Assembly: GCA_965153355.1 (NCBI GenBank) | Contig: OZ231127.1 | Coordinates: forward strand, 92,442,001-92,506,000 | Length of the DNA stretch: 64,000 nt | From: Flaccisagitta enflata | Taxonomy: Eukaryota > Chaetognatha > Sagittoidea > Aphragmophora | Reading direction: 5' to 3' | Shown: positions 34,131 through 45,195 of the stretch, piece after piece | Position numbering within the stretch: the stretch's first letter is position 1 | How the letters are laid out: the number at the start of each line of letters is the position of its first letter | The notes under the pieces: model-generated | Seen by the model: the letters and a program-made list of their open reading frames with translations, nothing else | Databases searched by the model: none | Told to the model about the DNA's origin: nothing | Program-made: the position numbers and the translations under genes

Positions 34131-34910
34131 CAGGGTGAACACTCTCAAATGCAAAAAAGTACAGTTGAACCCCGCTCTAACGGATTTCAGGGGACCAACA
34201 ATTTTTTTCTGTTATAGGCGGACTTCTGTTATTGCCAACAAAGAAAATAAAAGAAATTAACTTGAAGGGACCATGAATTTGCATCTGTTATAGGCGGAAT
34301 TCTGTTGGTGGCGGGTCCGTTAGAGCGGGGTTCAACCGTATTAAGCTTTTACTCCTAGCTGCATTATCTTCATAACTTGGAATCATTTTTTTCTTTTAAT
34401 ACTACATTTGATGTTTTTTGTATAAAAAATTCATTGGCCTGAGTTAAATAGTGTGTTCATAACATCAGTTTGAAGTAAAATGAGTATTTTCAGTTTGAGC
34501 TTTATTATTCACTATTTTGAACTGGGCAGTTTTTTCATATATTGCTCTGATATTTGAAAGGCTACAGTCACAGGTGCCAAATTGGTTTAAAATGAAAGGA
34601 CGTCAAATAATCTTCCATTTGAGACCAATCTGGTATATATAGCTCAATCCATCTTCAAATGAGAACATATCAAAGAAAATCTCCCCTGACAAAAGAGGAA
34701 GAATTTGAGCTGAAAATGAGCATCTTCTGGAAATGCCTTTTTTACTTCAATTTGATGTTGCGGGCAAACTATTCAACTCTGACCCATGAAATTTTGATAC
34801 AATAAACGTCAAACATAGTACTATAAGAGAAAAATGATTCCAGGCCATGAGGAAGATGCATCTAGGAGTAAAAGCTTAATACTTTTTTGCATTTGACAAT
34901 GTTCACACTG
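34131..34910. mobile_element. TA-flanked foldback MITE containing a nested MITE
   Basis: Ends CAGGGTGAACACTCTCAAAT and, inverted, ATTTGACAATGTTCACACTG, with TA on both sides (34129-34130, 34911-34912). The arm continues GCAAAAAAGTA..TTAAGCTTTTACTCC on both sides. The left arm is interrupted by a second element (34162-34338). Confidence 0.82.
34162..34338. mobile_element. pogo/Tigger-like MITE, 177 nt
   Basis: TIRs CAGTTGAACCCCGCTCTAAC and its complement GTTAGAGCGGGGTTCAACCG, flanked by TA. The interior has CTGTTATAGGCGGACTTCTG and a second GGCGGAATTCTGTTGG. The right arm of the host foldback has the uninterrupted AAAAAAGTATTAAGC, confirming a single TA as target. Confidence 0.9.
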
Positions 34911-34912
34911 TA

Positions 34913-36005
34913 TACGATGAAAGAATATTCAAAAATGAAATAGTATTCTTGATGAAATTAGCAATGACTAATAGCGTCTCCTCTCACAAGCCTTACATCT
35001 TATGTTACAAGTCGACGTATCTTATACACCGGTCTCATCAAATGGTGATTTTTTCATTGATGATGATGATGAAGATGATGCTGATGATGGAGATGATGAT
35101 CATGATGATAGAAATCTACTACTCTTATCATGACCATGTTTAGTCATGGTCACATGGACTTTCTAATTTTGTCACCATTTTGAAAATGATACTTAATCAA
35201 GTTTTTGTAACGACTACAGAAATAAGAATATTCGAGAAAGCTGCCTCACAATGACGTAGTATGACTGTTTGTCAAGTTTCTTAAGACATGATGGTCTTAC
35301 TTGAATGGAATTTTGAATACTCAGTGAGTGTTTCCTCATTTGAAAAGGCAACTCCAGCAAAATATTATCCGCCATTTTCAAAATTTTCTTCCTCCCTTTT
35401 CCTTTTCTTTTTTTTTCTCTAATAATTTTTTTTGGATGATGAATCAAAAATTAATCGATTTGAATCAAGTCCGATGCAAGAACAAGATTACGATTATAGT
35501 TCAATCACGTTAAGACAAGTAAAAACAGAATGTAGGTAATATTTTGTCGATGTAAATCAGATCTTTCTCTCCTCTTCTCCTATTGGAATTATATCGTGCT
35601 CTGTTTTGGGGGCCTGAAACCAGTTCCCGATTCCCGGAACTGCCTCAAGATTCTTAACTTGATTTCAATAACAATTCAATTTTTTTAGACGTCTGCCGCA
35701 AAACTCTATAGTTCGCATTTTCTGGAAGTCCATCCGTCCGCCTGTCGATCTGATTCCTTAGACACCCCCTATGACCCGTCGAACTGTCAATCAGCCTGTC
35801 ACATTCTCTTTTTGTCTTATGTCGTAATGTAGGGCGCCAGAAGCCAAATACTATGAAATACTATGAAATAGGTCTCCTTAACTATCTCAATCCCAGTTTA
35901 ATGGGAGAATTGTACAATAATGAGATTCTTCATGTGTCTCCTCGCTTTGAGTTCTTTTGACATAGACTTTTTGGGAGTCCTATTAGGCAATGACCTACTT
36001 GACAA
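34913..36005. other. Noncoding stretch between TH and the dynein gene
   Basis: GATGATGA repeats at 35060-35110 and a degraded GTCCATCCGTCCG patch with GCCGCAAAACTCTATAG (35690-35760, possibly HINE debris). No exon supported. Confidence 0.5.
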
Positions 36006-36295
36006 TGCAGGGGTGTTTGTTATTGAGTCGCTTTTGATTCCCCCGGCCTATGATTTTCTCCCCCGCGACGCGTCGCATCGTGTTTTTGTATCTATGATTT
36101 TCTTCCCTATATAGCAATAAAACAATGTAGTTTATGCTTATGTAGTGTTAAAGTGTGTTTTACTGATTGAGTTTTATGATTTGGTACTGTTCCTTTTTTT
36201 CTCTTTTTTTCCCCTTTATTTTCCTTCCCCATTTTTAGACCCTTTGATTTCCCCCCCCCCCCCCCAAGGGGGAAACTCAGTAATATACAGGCCTG
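36006..36295. mobile_element. C-run MITE, copy 1
   Basis: TTATTGAGTCGCTTTTGATT ... TATAGCAATAAAACAATGTA ... CCCTTTGATTTCCCCC and terminal GGGGGAAACTCAGTAATATAC. Sequence and order match 44553-44876; a partial third copy is at about 37390-37560. Confidence 0.7.
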
Positions 36296-36955
36296 TGACA
36301 ATGTCTAAAATTTTCTTGTTTTATTACGTATGAAAAGTTATCAGGCGCACGCTTATCAACTTTAAACCGCGTGATTCTCCAATAGGACTTAAAGCTTTGC
36401 GTGCCATCGTGCATCGCTCCGGTTTTAAAAACTAAGTATTGGTGCGCAACGTCGTATGGAAGCCTGTTTATGGTTTCTAACGAACTTGGGACGTGGTGTT
36501 TAGTCTAACACGCGCTAGGTTTGTGCCTTTCGGTCAAAAGCGTAGAGCTAAGGAATTCGGCCTTCAGTATGCTTATAAGTAGCAGGGGGACTGCGGAGCC
36601 CCAAAGGGGTAAATAAGAGAGATACACCACCCAGTAGGCGACCAATGTCTGGTGGAACATCCCTCTCAACAATCTGAAACGTCAGATGGACTTAAAAATG
36701 TTGAAAAAATCGCCCTCATCCAGCATCTTTCTCATCTATGTGAATTATCGAAATTCCCATTAAAATTGCTGCATTTTTAGGGCTTTTCGCCACAAAAAGT
36801 TTTAATTCCTGATCACTTTCAATAATACCAAGTGTTTTTTATGTGATTGCTGATATGGAATGTAACAGGTGATTGATTAATAAAACAAAACTCAAAATTG
36901 CTGCAAGTTGCTGCAAGTTACAGCATGTTGCTGCAGGCAACATGGTAATTTAAGC

Positions 36956-37160
36956 CAAACAAGGGTGGATACACGGCCACCCAAGTCATGTGCGGGAGGG
37001 CAGGGGCCATAATTGAAGTCACTTTATCATTTGGGCAGGAGCAGTGAGGCCAGAGACCGCAAAAAACAAAAAAAGTAAAGGGTGACAGACCAACAAGTGG
37101 ACCAACAGACGGATCTACGCACCAACAAAGCTGGGTGTAGTCGCGTAGCACGTGACAAAA
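36956..37160 (-). mobile_element. HINE-like element
   Basis: AACAAGGGTGGATACACGGC, CACCCAAGTCATGTGCGGG, AGGGCAGGGGCCAT, CATTTGGGCAGGAGCAGTG, GACCAACAAGTGGACC and hairpin AGTCGCGTAGCACGTGAC plus AAAAA. Here the left arm is GTCACGTGC and the sub-terminal copy GCACATGAC (RC), again covarying. Confidence 0.82.
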
Positions 37161-37198
37161 AATGTTGCAAATCTGAGAACACATTGATAGGCAATTGA

Positions 37199-37340
37199 GT
37201 CTTTAGTTTTAAACTAGCAACTCTATCAGGAGCTTTGCCCAACAACGCTGAAAAAGCTAATGGTATCAGTCCAGCCAGCAGACCAACCAACCAACATAGC
37301 GGGTTATTGAGTTGTGGTGTAGCATGCGACTACAAATTGC
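37199..37340. mobile_element. Degraded HINE-like fragments
   Basis: TTTAGTTTTAAACTAGCAACTC (37202-37223) resembles a forward hairpin; AGCGGGTTATTGAGTTGTG .. TAGCATGCGACTACAAA (37298-37338) resembles a reverse end. Confidence 0.45.
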
Positions 37341-37589
37341 GTATGTTCAAAAATATACATCACCGTTTTCTATCATGTTCATTCAGTGGTGAATATAGTT
37401 CCATGACCTTTGATTTATTCCCCCCCCCCCCCACCTTTGATTTTCTTCCCTGAGACTCATCCTGTTGCATCATCAAATCTCTGACTTTCTATGATAAAGC
37501 AATAAAACTATGTTTAAAAATTAAATAGTGTTAAATTGTGTTTTACTAATCAGGTTTTTTGACTCGTTGCCGCCAAAATTTCCCAAAAT

Positions 37590-38550
37590 TTTCTTTCAGT
37601 CTCTTTGGCGGTTCCGTCTGTTGGTTTGTCAGTTGGTCCCCTTTTTGAGCAGCAGCCCCGAAGGGGTTGATGACCAAAGCTTTCACACATATGGGGAATT
37701 TTTTCCTTTTTGGGCAGCGGCCCCGATGGGGACGAAGTCCTGTAGAACACAGGGGAACTTTTGTTCTTCCATTTGTTCGTTTGTTCATTTGTTCGTTTGT
37801 TCCTCCCCCCCATCAGGCCCCTCAGGCCTCAAATCTGGCCTCTGAGACCTCAGATTTGGCCTCTCAGGCCTCAAATCCAACTTCTCAGGCCTCAAACCTG
37901 GCCTCTCAGGTCTCAAATTAGGCTTTTCTGGCTTCAAATTTAAATTCTCAGGCCTCAAACCTGGCCTCAAACCTGGCCTCTCAGGCCTCAATTCAGCTAT
38001 CTGAGCCTCAATTTATTTCTCTCAGGCTTCATTTTAGTCCTCTGACCTTTCAAGCCTTCATCCAGCTCTATTAAACTTCAAGTTAGCCCTCTCAAGCTTC
38101 CGATTGGCATTATAAGGCCTTACATCAGCCCTCTTAGACCTCAGTTTAGGCTCTTGAAGGCCTTCAATCAGCCCTCTATAGCATCTCATTCACTTCTTCA
38201 GGCAGGACGCATGAAAGTCCCCCTGTGTTCTACAGGACTTTGTCCCCTTCGGGGCCGCTGCCCTGCTCCCCCTCTCCAATTCACAATCACTCAAAGGAGG
38301 GCAACGGGTATCACTGACCACATAGTGCCCTTGGGCGACCTGTTATTCATTGTACCAGACGTACCACCCCTCGAGGCTGAGATATGGGCCTGGAGACTTG
38401 GGGGAGGGGGGGGGTGCGGAGGAGAAGAATAAGGAAAAAATTCCCCATATGTGTGGAAGCATAGGTTATCAACGCCTTTGGAGCGGCTGCAAACCGACCA
38501 ATGAATGGACAGACAGTGGTGTATACCGTTGCGTAGCACATGACTAAAAC
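37590..38550. mobile_element. Outer TIR element hosting the third long-TIR copy
   Basis: Left GAGCAGCAGCCCCGAAGGGG-TTGATGACC and CTTTCACACATATGGGG (37648-37700) are inverted on the right as CCCCATATGTGTGGAAGC and GGTTATCAACGCCTTTGGAG-CGGCTGC (38440-38492). The right side ends in a HINE-like TGCGTAGCACATGACTAAAA. Related debris is at 48581-48640. Confidence 0.65.
37711..38345. mobile_element. Long-TIR element with internal minisatellite, copy 3
   Basis: TIR GGGCAGCGGCCCCGATGGGG, ACGAAGTCCTGTAGAACAC at 37711-37755 and its complement at 38219-38266. Core of CTCAGGCCTCAAATCTGGC-like units (37814-38200). The right flank GGAGGGCAACGGGTATCACT, GCCCTTGGGCGACCTGTTA is as in copy 2. Nested between the arms of the outer element. 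Confidence 0.85.
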
Positions 38551-40380
38551 CCATCATACTGAGAACAAGCCTCTCATCTTATTATGTTTTTTTGTCAAAT
38601 CCCCTGGTATTCATCCCTCTGCACCTTTTTATCTACAGATGGAACCAATGACAGACTCACTTAACTGATAAAAGAGTTGCACAGCCTGCATCTAAAAATG
38701 GCACTGACTTAAATTTTTAGGTCGGATGTTCCTACTGAAGAACAAGCCCAATTGGGCGCTAAACACTTATGACTTATATCAACACATGGACGAACAGACA
38801 TATCAAATGACAGAGTAGAAAGGAGGCTCTCAAACCATGTTTGTTGATCCTTTTATCTAGTGTAGGATCTCACTGTGGCTAAAGAAAGCCAAGTAGTAGT
38901 TTTTACATAGGTAAAACGGACTGATGGAAGGCACCGACAAAACCAATCTCCTATTGAGATGCATTCCTGAAGGACGCATCTAAAAAGATATAATCCTGAT
39001 TGTAGCAACTTACAAAGTTATTCAAATCTATCTTTAGTCGCGTGCTACGCGATTCTACACCCCACTTTGTTAGTCTGTAGGTTGGTCAGTCAGTTGGTCA
39101 GTCAGTTAGTCGGTTTTGACTGACCTCAAATATTGCCCCTGCCCACCCACACGTTAATGGGGAAGCGTTCTTGTTACATTGATTACAATTTCAGTTGAAG
39201 GCATTTTCTATCTGTTTGTCGGTCCGTCAATTGCCTGCCAGTCCATTATGATTGCCCAGGAATGTGTGAGTGTCTGGGGAGGGGGGAAGTATATGCCCCT
39301 GCACTAATGTATGTTTGCTGCACAGGTTATGAAATAAAATGTCTCAAAGAGCTTGCCTTCCCTGCGTCAATCTGTAGCAAGGGAAAAATATCCAATGCAG
39401 CTAACTTGCTCTAGCTTGCAGCAGCTTGCAGCAGAAGAAAATGTTTTCCAGCAGACAATCAACAGGTTAAAACTGACTTTAATAAGATTTTTGACCAAAT
39501 TTTCAAAAGCGATGAGAGCTGCAATGGTAAAATATCACGAGGATCTTGCTTGCTTGCTGCAACTTACTGCGGCCTTCTGCACACTTACTGCAGCTTGCTG
39601 CAGCTTGTTACAAAGGTAAAATATACCCAGTAGAAATATGTTACAAAGCTCTAACTGAGATCATTCAGTACATCACGTCCACTATATTGTGGTCTCGATC
39701 CTCTTTTTGATCAAATTTTCAAAATCTTTAGGACAATTTGGACATTGCTGTAAACCAGAGAAGCTTCAGCAGCTTATTGCTGCAGTAAGGGCTTTGAAAA
39801 AGGTAAAATTTTCTGAGCAAGCATCAATTCACAAAATAAAAGCTGCAATCACTGAAATCATTACCTTTAAATCAAGTTCTGCATTGCATTTTTCATCAAA
39901 TTCTCAAAAGACGGGAACTTGCTGTAATTAATCACCTAAAGTGCAGCAATTTGCAGCAACCCCTGTATTCTTGCATGTTTCACTGTCTTCTGCACACAGC
40001 TACACCAAACAGCATTACCAACTATCATTTATTGTTACAACCAAAGCATTTATCATGTAACATGAGACTCGAGGATCTAAGAGACATGACAAACTTGAGT
40101 TTTAGCCAAAAATTCTTAGGTCCTGTATAGATGACAAACATAGTGGGTGAGGGCGATTTTTTCAGCAACTTTGGGCACAGGAATTGATGCAGATCGTTCA
40201 GGATGTTACTCCACCAGAGTTTGGTCGCCTACTGGGAAAGAAATTGGTTCTCTCCCTTCCCTATTATAAGATAATGGCTGGGTCCATGGTTGGGCTATCA
40301 ACACTGCTAACGAATTACGGCTACACCCCACTACAACTCAGCCCAGCGTTATGAAAATCAGCCTCTTAAGCAGGGCTAAG
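38551..40380. other. Noncoding stretch
   Basis: Holds one HINE-like copy (39033) and TGCAGC/GCTGCA-rich sequence belonging to the right arm of the large foldback. No exon supported. Confidence 0.5.
39033..39170 (+). mobile_element. HINE-like element, truncated
   Basis: TTTAGTCGCGTGCTACGCGA-TTCTACACCCC, GTCTGTAGGTTGGTCAG and CCCTGCCCACCCACACG; the tail is incomplete. Confidence 0.7.
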
Positions 40381-40505
40381 GATGCGCGGGATTTTCAAAA
40401 GCGTTCGCGTTCGCGTTTTCCAGCAACTCGCGCATCGCGTTACGCATCGCATCCAACGTTTTTGGTTGCTAACGCGTTCGCGTTACGCGTTTTCAACGCT
40501 TCCTA
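40380..40505. repeat. GCGTTCGCGTT-rich block, inverted partner at 41.6 kb
   Basis: GATGCGCGGGATTTTCAAAA, GCGTTCGCGTTCGCGTTTTC and GCGCATCGCGTTACGCATCG. A related block with GATGCGCGTTCGCATCC, GCGCATCCAGTGCGTTCGC and GGATCGCATCCTTACCC at 41580-41760 flanks the polypurine tract on the other side; together they may be ends of one CG-rich repeat. Confidence 0.55.
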
Positions 40506-40558
40506 CAGTTTTTTCTTTTAGAAAAAAAAGAGAAAGAAAGAAAGAGACAAAGAAAGAA

Positions 40559-41084
40559 AGAAAGGAAGGAAGGAAGGAAGGAAGGAAGGAAGGAAGGAAG
40601 GAAGGAAGGAAGGAAGGAAGAAAGAAATAAGCAGGAGAAAAGAATAACAGAAGGAAGGAAGGAAGGAAGGAAGGAAGGAAGGAAGGAAGAGAGGAAGGAA
40701 GGAAGAAAGAAATAAGGAGAAAAGAAGAACAAAAGGAAGGAAGGAAGGAAGGAAGGAAGGAAGGAAGGAAGGAAGAGAGGAACGAAGGAAGGAAGGAAGA
40801 GAGCAAGGAAGGAAGAAGGGGAAGGAAGGAAGAGAGACAGGAAGGAAGAGAGGAAGGAAGGAAGAGAGGAAGGAAGGAAGGAAGGAAGGAAGGAAGGAAG
40901 GAAGGAAGGAAGGAAGGAAGGAAGAAAGAAAGGAAGGAAGAAAGAAAGGAAGGAAGAAAGAAAGGAAGAAAGAAATAAGAAGGAGAAAAGAAGAACAAAA
41001 GGAAGGAAGAAAGGCAGGAAGGAAGGAAGGAAGGAAGGAAGGAATAAGGATAGGAGAAAAGAAAAAGAAAGAGAGAATGAAAAA

Positions 41085-41140
<56 letters not shown>

Positions 41141-41143
41141 AAA
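40559..41143 (+). repeat. (GGAA)n / (GAAA)n polypurine tract
   Basis: About 585 nt almost free of pyrimidines, of GAAGGAAGGAAG units with GAGA and AAATAAG interruptions, ending in (GAAA)n. The opposite strand yields three overlapping Ser/Phe/Leu/Pro ORFs of more than 200 codons that are artefacts. Confidence 0.97.
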
Positions 41144-41149
41144 GAAAGA

Positions 41150-41332
41150 AACAATGGGCTGATGAACTGACAGACCAACGGACCAACGGACGGACAGATG
41201 GACGGGCAGGAGTTGCATGTCAACTAAAAAGCTCCCAAAAATCTCAATTTCCCGCTTTTGGACTCGTGCTGACAGACCAACAAATGGACGGACAAAGCCT
41301 CCTTATGAGTTGTGTGTCCGCAACTAAAACAA
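41150..41332 (-). mobile_element. HINE-like element, AGTTGCGGAC subfamily
   Basis: GACAGACCAACGGACCAACG, then GACGGACAAAGCCTCC, TATGAGTTGTGTGTCCGCAACT and AAAACAAG. A (CA)n follows at about 41398-41442. Confidence 0.65.
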
Positions 41333-41393
41333 GTTAACAGGGCCGGGGTCACAATATTATTGTGGCAAACGACCTTCCCTCCCCAAGCATACG

Positions 41394-41444
<51 letters not shown>

Positions 41445-41792
41445 CCGCACCATCTTATAAAACCAATGAACAAAGGGATGGATGGACAAGAAAAAAAAAG
41501 AAAGATTTCAGAGTTAGGAGAAAAAAACATGTAGGAATGTCATTTTTTTCAATGTCTGAATGTTTTGAGTTTCAAGGTTAAGGACAAGGCAAACGCAAAA
41601 GTGCATGGATGCAAACGCTTTGGTAAGGATGCGCGTTCGCATCCACTCCCATATTTCATCATATGCGTTCGCATCCTTATCCGCGTTTAGCAAAATCTCG
41701 CGCATCCAGTGCGTTCGCATTCGCATCCCGGATCGCATCCTTACCCCTGCTCTTAAGGATGTGATCATGTGAATCCATCAATCCATCCATCA

Positions 41793-41970
41793 GGGTGTGT
41801 CCGTCCGAAGGAAAGTCGGTCCATAATTTTGAATGACGCGAAATCAGTTGAAATAGTGATTACTGATCATTGGTACCCCTGCACCTGTATGACTGCCCCT
41901 GCCCACTGTTTAACTGCCTCTGCCCACCTGCAAGTGACTTCTTAGTAACCTTGTATCCTGCCTTGCTCAT
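41793..41970 (+). mobile_element. HINE-like element, GCAAGTGACT tail
   Basis: GGTGTGTCCGTCCGAAGGAA, then CCCTGCACCTGTATGAC-TGCCCCTGCCC and CACCTGCAAGTGACTTCTTA, GTAACCTTGTATCCTGCCTT. The tail belongs to the same stem type as the copy at 21379. Hairpin lost. Confidence 0.65.
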
Positions 41971-42628
41971 GTATTGTCAGTGTCAAAAATTTGCTTATGA
42001 TGAATATAATTTTACATTCAATTATTTTGGGGTTTTCTTCTACCGATAAACACTTGAACACCTGCAAAATTTTGATTGACACAAAAAAACAAAAGACAAT
42101 CCTTCTAACCTGTCTTCAATGACAACATCTCCTACTTGGTTTTATGGACGGTTTAGGAGAGAGAGAGAGAGAGAGAGAGAGAGCACTTTAAGAGGAATAA
42201 ACTTGATTTTGAATGGTCTGTTTTTCGGTTGTGAGAGCAATGACCCTAGCCGGGCACACTTAACCAGATCCCACCACCACGAGAAATGAGTACAGTTGCA
42301 GCACTAACTGAGTACAGTTGCAGCACTAACTAAGAAAAAAGAATAAATAAAATATTATAGTGAATCTGGAAAAGAAATACAACAGGTGTCGTTGTACTGA
42401 GACCGTTTTCCTGATGAGACCGCTGCAAGTGCATAAAAGTTTGTGCCACTTTGAAATATTTATAATTGTAAAACAGAAATAGAAAAATTTCTCATTGATT
42501 TACCCAGCAGCTTTTGCTTTCAAAATTCTGATTGTGATAACCGGTTTAGTTCTCTCAAAAATGAACAATGATCAATTGTTTCCGGGAAAAAGAGGATCCA
42601 AATCCGCCCCGGTTAAAACAAGTGCCGC
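41971..42628. other. Noncoding stretch
   Basis: A (GA)n at about 42155-42183 and a tandem of GAGTACAGTTGCAGCACTAA (42286-42331). No exon supported. Confidence 0.5.
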
Positions 42629-42820
42629 GGGGTCAAAATATCGTTGTGGACGGGTGAGCAGGGGCAACGTACCCCCTTCCTACACTCTAACACAATGGCA
42701 ACTGCAGCATCGTAAATGCGCGTTTTTCGCGTTTTCAACTCGAGCGTGACGGACGGACGGACCGACGCGACGGACGGATAAAGCCTCTCATAGAGTTGCG
42801 TGTCTGCAACTAAAAACTAA
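42629..42820 (-). mobile_element. HINE-like element, AGTTGC subfamily
   Basis: AACAAGTGCCGCGGGGTC, TATCGTTGTGGACGGGTGAG, CAGGGGCAACGTACCCCC, (GGAC)n, AAGCCTCTCATAGAGTTGC and hairpin end TGTCTGCAACTAAAAA. Confidence 0.8.
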
Positions 42821-44221
42821 CATAGTGCCCCCAAATCTCCCCTCCCCAATCACCAATACACAGTGTTGCAGATCCCAGTAAAAGCGGCTGCCTCCATTCC
42901 CTTGTCATTTAAAATAGTGTCTCAATCTGGCATCTCATGAAATATGAATTACTGTCCAACCTTTAAGTTTTTTGGCCAATTTTAAACAAATTTTTGTCGT
43001 TATCAGGCCAATGGGGCCAATGCGCAGTTCCCTTTTCAGAGCACACTGTAACTAGCATGCTCGATAATCACCTAAGACACTTTAAAATTGATTTGGATAA
43101 ATCTGTATCTTTGTTACGGAAAAAAATCAAATTTGCAAAATATCTATAAAAGAAAAAAAAAGATTTAGAAATATAGCAACTAAAAAAAATCATGGTAGAC
43201 ACTTTTGGTTGGTGTCATTTGAAAGAGGAAAATTAATACCTGTATTTTAATTTCATGAGTCGGAACCTGGCCCAACTTTTTAGAATTGCCCCGAACGAAA
43301 ACATGAAAATTCTTTTTGTACCTACATTTCAAATGGTTTCGTTATGCATTGAATATGCTTGAAACCCTGTGCAATAATGCATGTAGTTACAAAACACGAT
43401 TCGACCTTTGCCAACAGAAACCTCTTACCTCTACATCCCCACCGTCCATTCCTAACGTCATTTGCTGCCATAAACAGTTGGTTTGCTCAAGGAAGTGTAA
43501 AAAGTTTTGTCCAGCTTAACAGCCTGTGCAGGATATTTGGCACAAATATGAATAAGTGTGTTATGTTATGTCAATGTAGGGCAAATATTGATGTATAATA
43601 TATAAGTGCAAAAGTTTAGTAGTTTAGAGTCTTAATAAGCTTAGATTAAAGGCAATAGGCAATGAAAAACTTTGATATCTGAATTGATATGAAGGTCAAT
43701 TTGCCATGATCCTCTCAAAAATTTCTTAAACGAATGGATGAAACTGGCATGTTTTTATCAATATATTTCAATTATTTTTAAAACCGGGACCAAATCATGA
43801 ATAGGTATGACCATATCACATTGTGGTCAAAGCTTGTAAGAAGCATTGTCTGCTTAATGACATGGAGTGTAAGGATGATATGGGAGAAGGATGAGTTTCC
43901 ATTTTGCCAAACTCTTCCAGTAAAAGTCCATCACAATCTGAACTCCCATTACATTTTTGAAGCCCTCCATAGGGTACAATGCAACGATTGCATGAGTGAA
44001 TGACAGGCCATACCACTATTTAGTAAAACTTATTATGAACTATACTTCAAGAATCATCTCATCAAACCATAGAAGCGCCATTGCTATACCAATATATTTG
44101 TGCCAAATTTCCGGCACGGGGTGTTAGTTGCGGGAGCAGTTTTAACATTCGGAATCAAAAAAGAATCTAAAAACGACTACCGAAAAAATTAATCTCCCAG
44201 CTTAGCCGGATCTAGCTACCA
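42821..44221. other. Noncoding stretch upstream of dynein exons
   Basis: AT-rich; no repeat or exon could be assigned. Short ORFs at 43316-43600 and 43797-44003 have no recognisable domains. Confidence 0.45.
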
Positions 44222-44358
44222 CGGGGCCCAAGGCTTGAGAGCTACTGCGGGGCCAATAAGGTGCGACGTGTGGATCGTCAAACAAATGCGTTACAGACCG
44301 ACCGACAGACCAATCAACGGACACAGCCAGTTATAGAGGTGCTTTGTCGCACCTAAAA
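44222..44358 (-). mobile_element. HINE-like element, AGGTGCG subfamily
   Basis: GGGGCCAATAAGGTGCGACG, AACAAATGCGTTACAGACCG, ACCGACAGACCAATCAACGG, ACACAGCCAGTTATAGAGG and hairpin AGGTGCTTTGTCGCACCT plus AAAAA. Hairpin left arm AGGTGCG and sub-terminal CGCACCT (RC) are exact complements. Confidence 0.85.
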
Positions 44359-44552
44359 AGGATTATGTGTTGAAGGAAAGTTTTTTGATGAAAAATCAAA
44401 ACAAAAAAGAAGAAAAAAGTAATTTCTTTCTTTCGTTCTGTCTTTTTCCCTTTTTCCCGCCTATTTTTTCTTCCTTTTTCCACTTCCTTTTTTTCAAAGG
44501 GCAGGGGCTGTACCGCGCCCACCCTCTTACCGTGGGGCCTGCTCAGCGGGGG

Positions 44553-44876
44553 TGTATATTCTTGAGTCGCTTTTGATTTTCCCCCCCCCCCTGCCTTTGA
44601 TTTTCTTCCCCACAACGCGTCGCGTCGCATTTTTATATCCATGATTTTCTTCCCCATATAGCAATAAAACTATGTAGTTAAGGTTTAAATAGTGTTAAAT
44701 TGTGTTCTACTAATTGAGTTTTATGATTTGGTACTGTAAAAAGTTATATTTTCCCCAAATTTCCTTTTTTTCTCTTTTTTCCTCCTAAGATTTCCTTCCC
44801 CATCTCCAGACCCTTTGATTTTTTTCCCTCCCCCCACCAGGGGGGGGGGAAAACTCAAGAATATACAGGCCTGCTG
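44553..44876. mobile_element. C-run MITE, copy 2
   Basis: TIRs GTATATTCTTGAGT and ACTCAAGAATATAC; next to them C-runs and G-runs, interior TATAGCAATAAAACTATGTA and TTGAGTTTTATGATTTGGTA. Flanks GGGCCTGCTCAG and AGGCCTGCTGCTCAG may be a target duplication. Confidence 0.78.
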
Positions 44877-44965
44877 CTCAGTGTCCCAGCACACTCCTCA
44901 ATTCTTTTTAAGTTTCTTCTACATATGTATATAGGTTTTTTTTAATGTCTTTTGTTTTGTCTCAG

Positions 44966-45117
44966 GTACGCGCCAATCACTAGAGACACTGCGGAAGCAC
45001 ATTCAACTACCATCGACTTATCCCCGCTCGGCAACAGCACTTCTCATGCAGAAGATGTCCACCCAGAAACTCGAAATGGGCAAACAAAATGACAGCGTGG
45101 ATTCCATTGACAAAATG
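44966..45117 (+). CDS. Axonemal dynein heavy chain, tail exon (a)
   Basis: 152 nt, acceptor TTGTCTCAG, donor GTAAGC. Encodes TRQSLETLRKHIQLPSTYPR, SATALLMQKMSTQKLEM and GKQNDSVDSIDKM, phase 0 at the end. The R-x-S-L-E-x-L-(K/R)-x-x-I pattern and its position before the LAIP block fit the DHC_N1 tail of outer-arm dynein heavy chains (DNAH5/DNAH8). Low similarity on its own; supported by the next exons. Confidence 0.6.
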
Positions 45118-45195
45118 GTAAGCCGTATACGGAAAATGGAAGAGGAAATGATTGTTGGCCACGAAGCCCATGATCATTAGCCATTGAAATGACTA

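Larger units (their letters stand above)
36595..40275. mobile_element. Large foldback region of about 3.7 kb
   Basis: Left CCCAGTAGGCGACCAATGTC-TGGTGGAACATCC and TTGAAAAAATCGCCCTCATCC (36629-36722) are mirrored on the right as GGGTGAGGGCGATTTTTTCA (40144-40165) and TCCACCAGAGTTTGGTCGCC-TACTGGGAA (to about 40240). Inside each arm is a GCTGCAAGT/TGCAGC-rich segment (36895-36945 and 39410-39610, 39760-39960). The centre carries other elements. It may be an old foldback transposon or an inverted duplication. Confidence 0.55.

Noticed and set aside
40483-41223. Three overlapping minus-strand ORFs of 222-246 codons
   Set aside because: Translations of the (GGAA)n/(GAAA)n polypurine tract; all frames are open because the repeat lacks stops.
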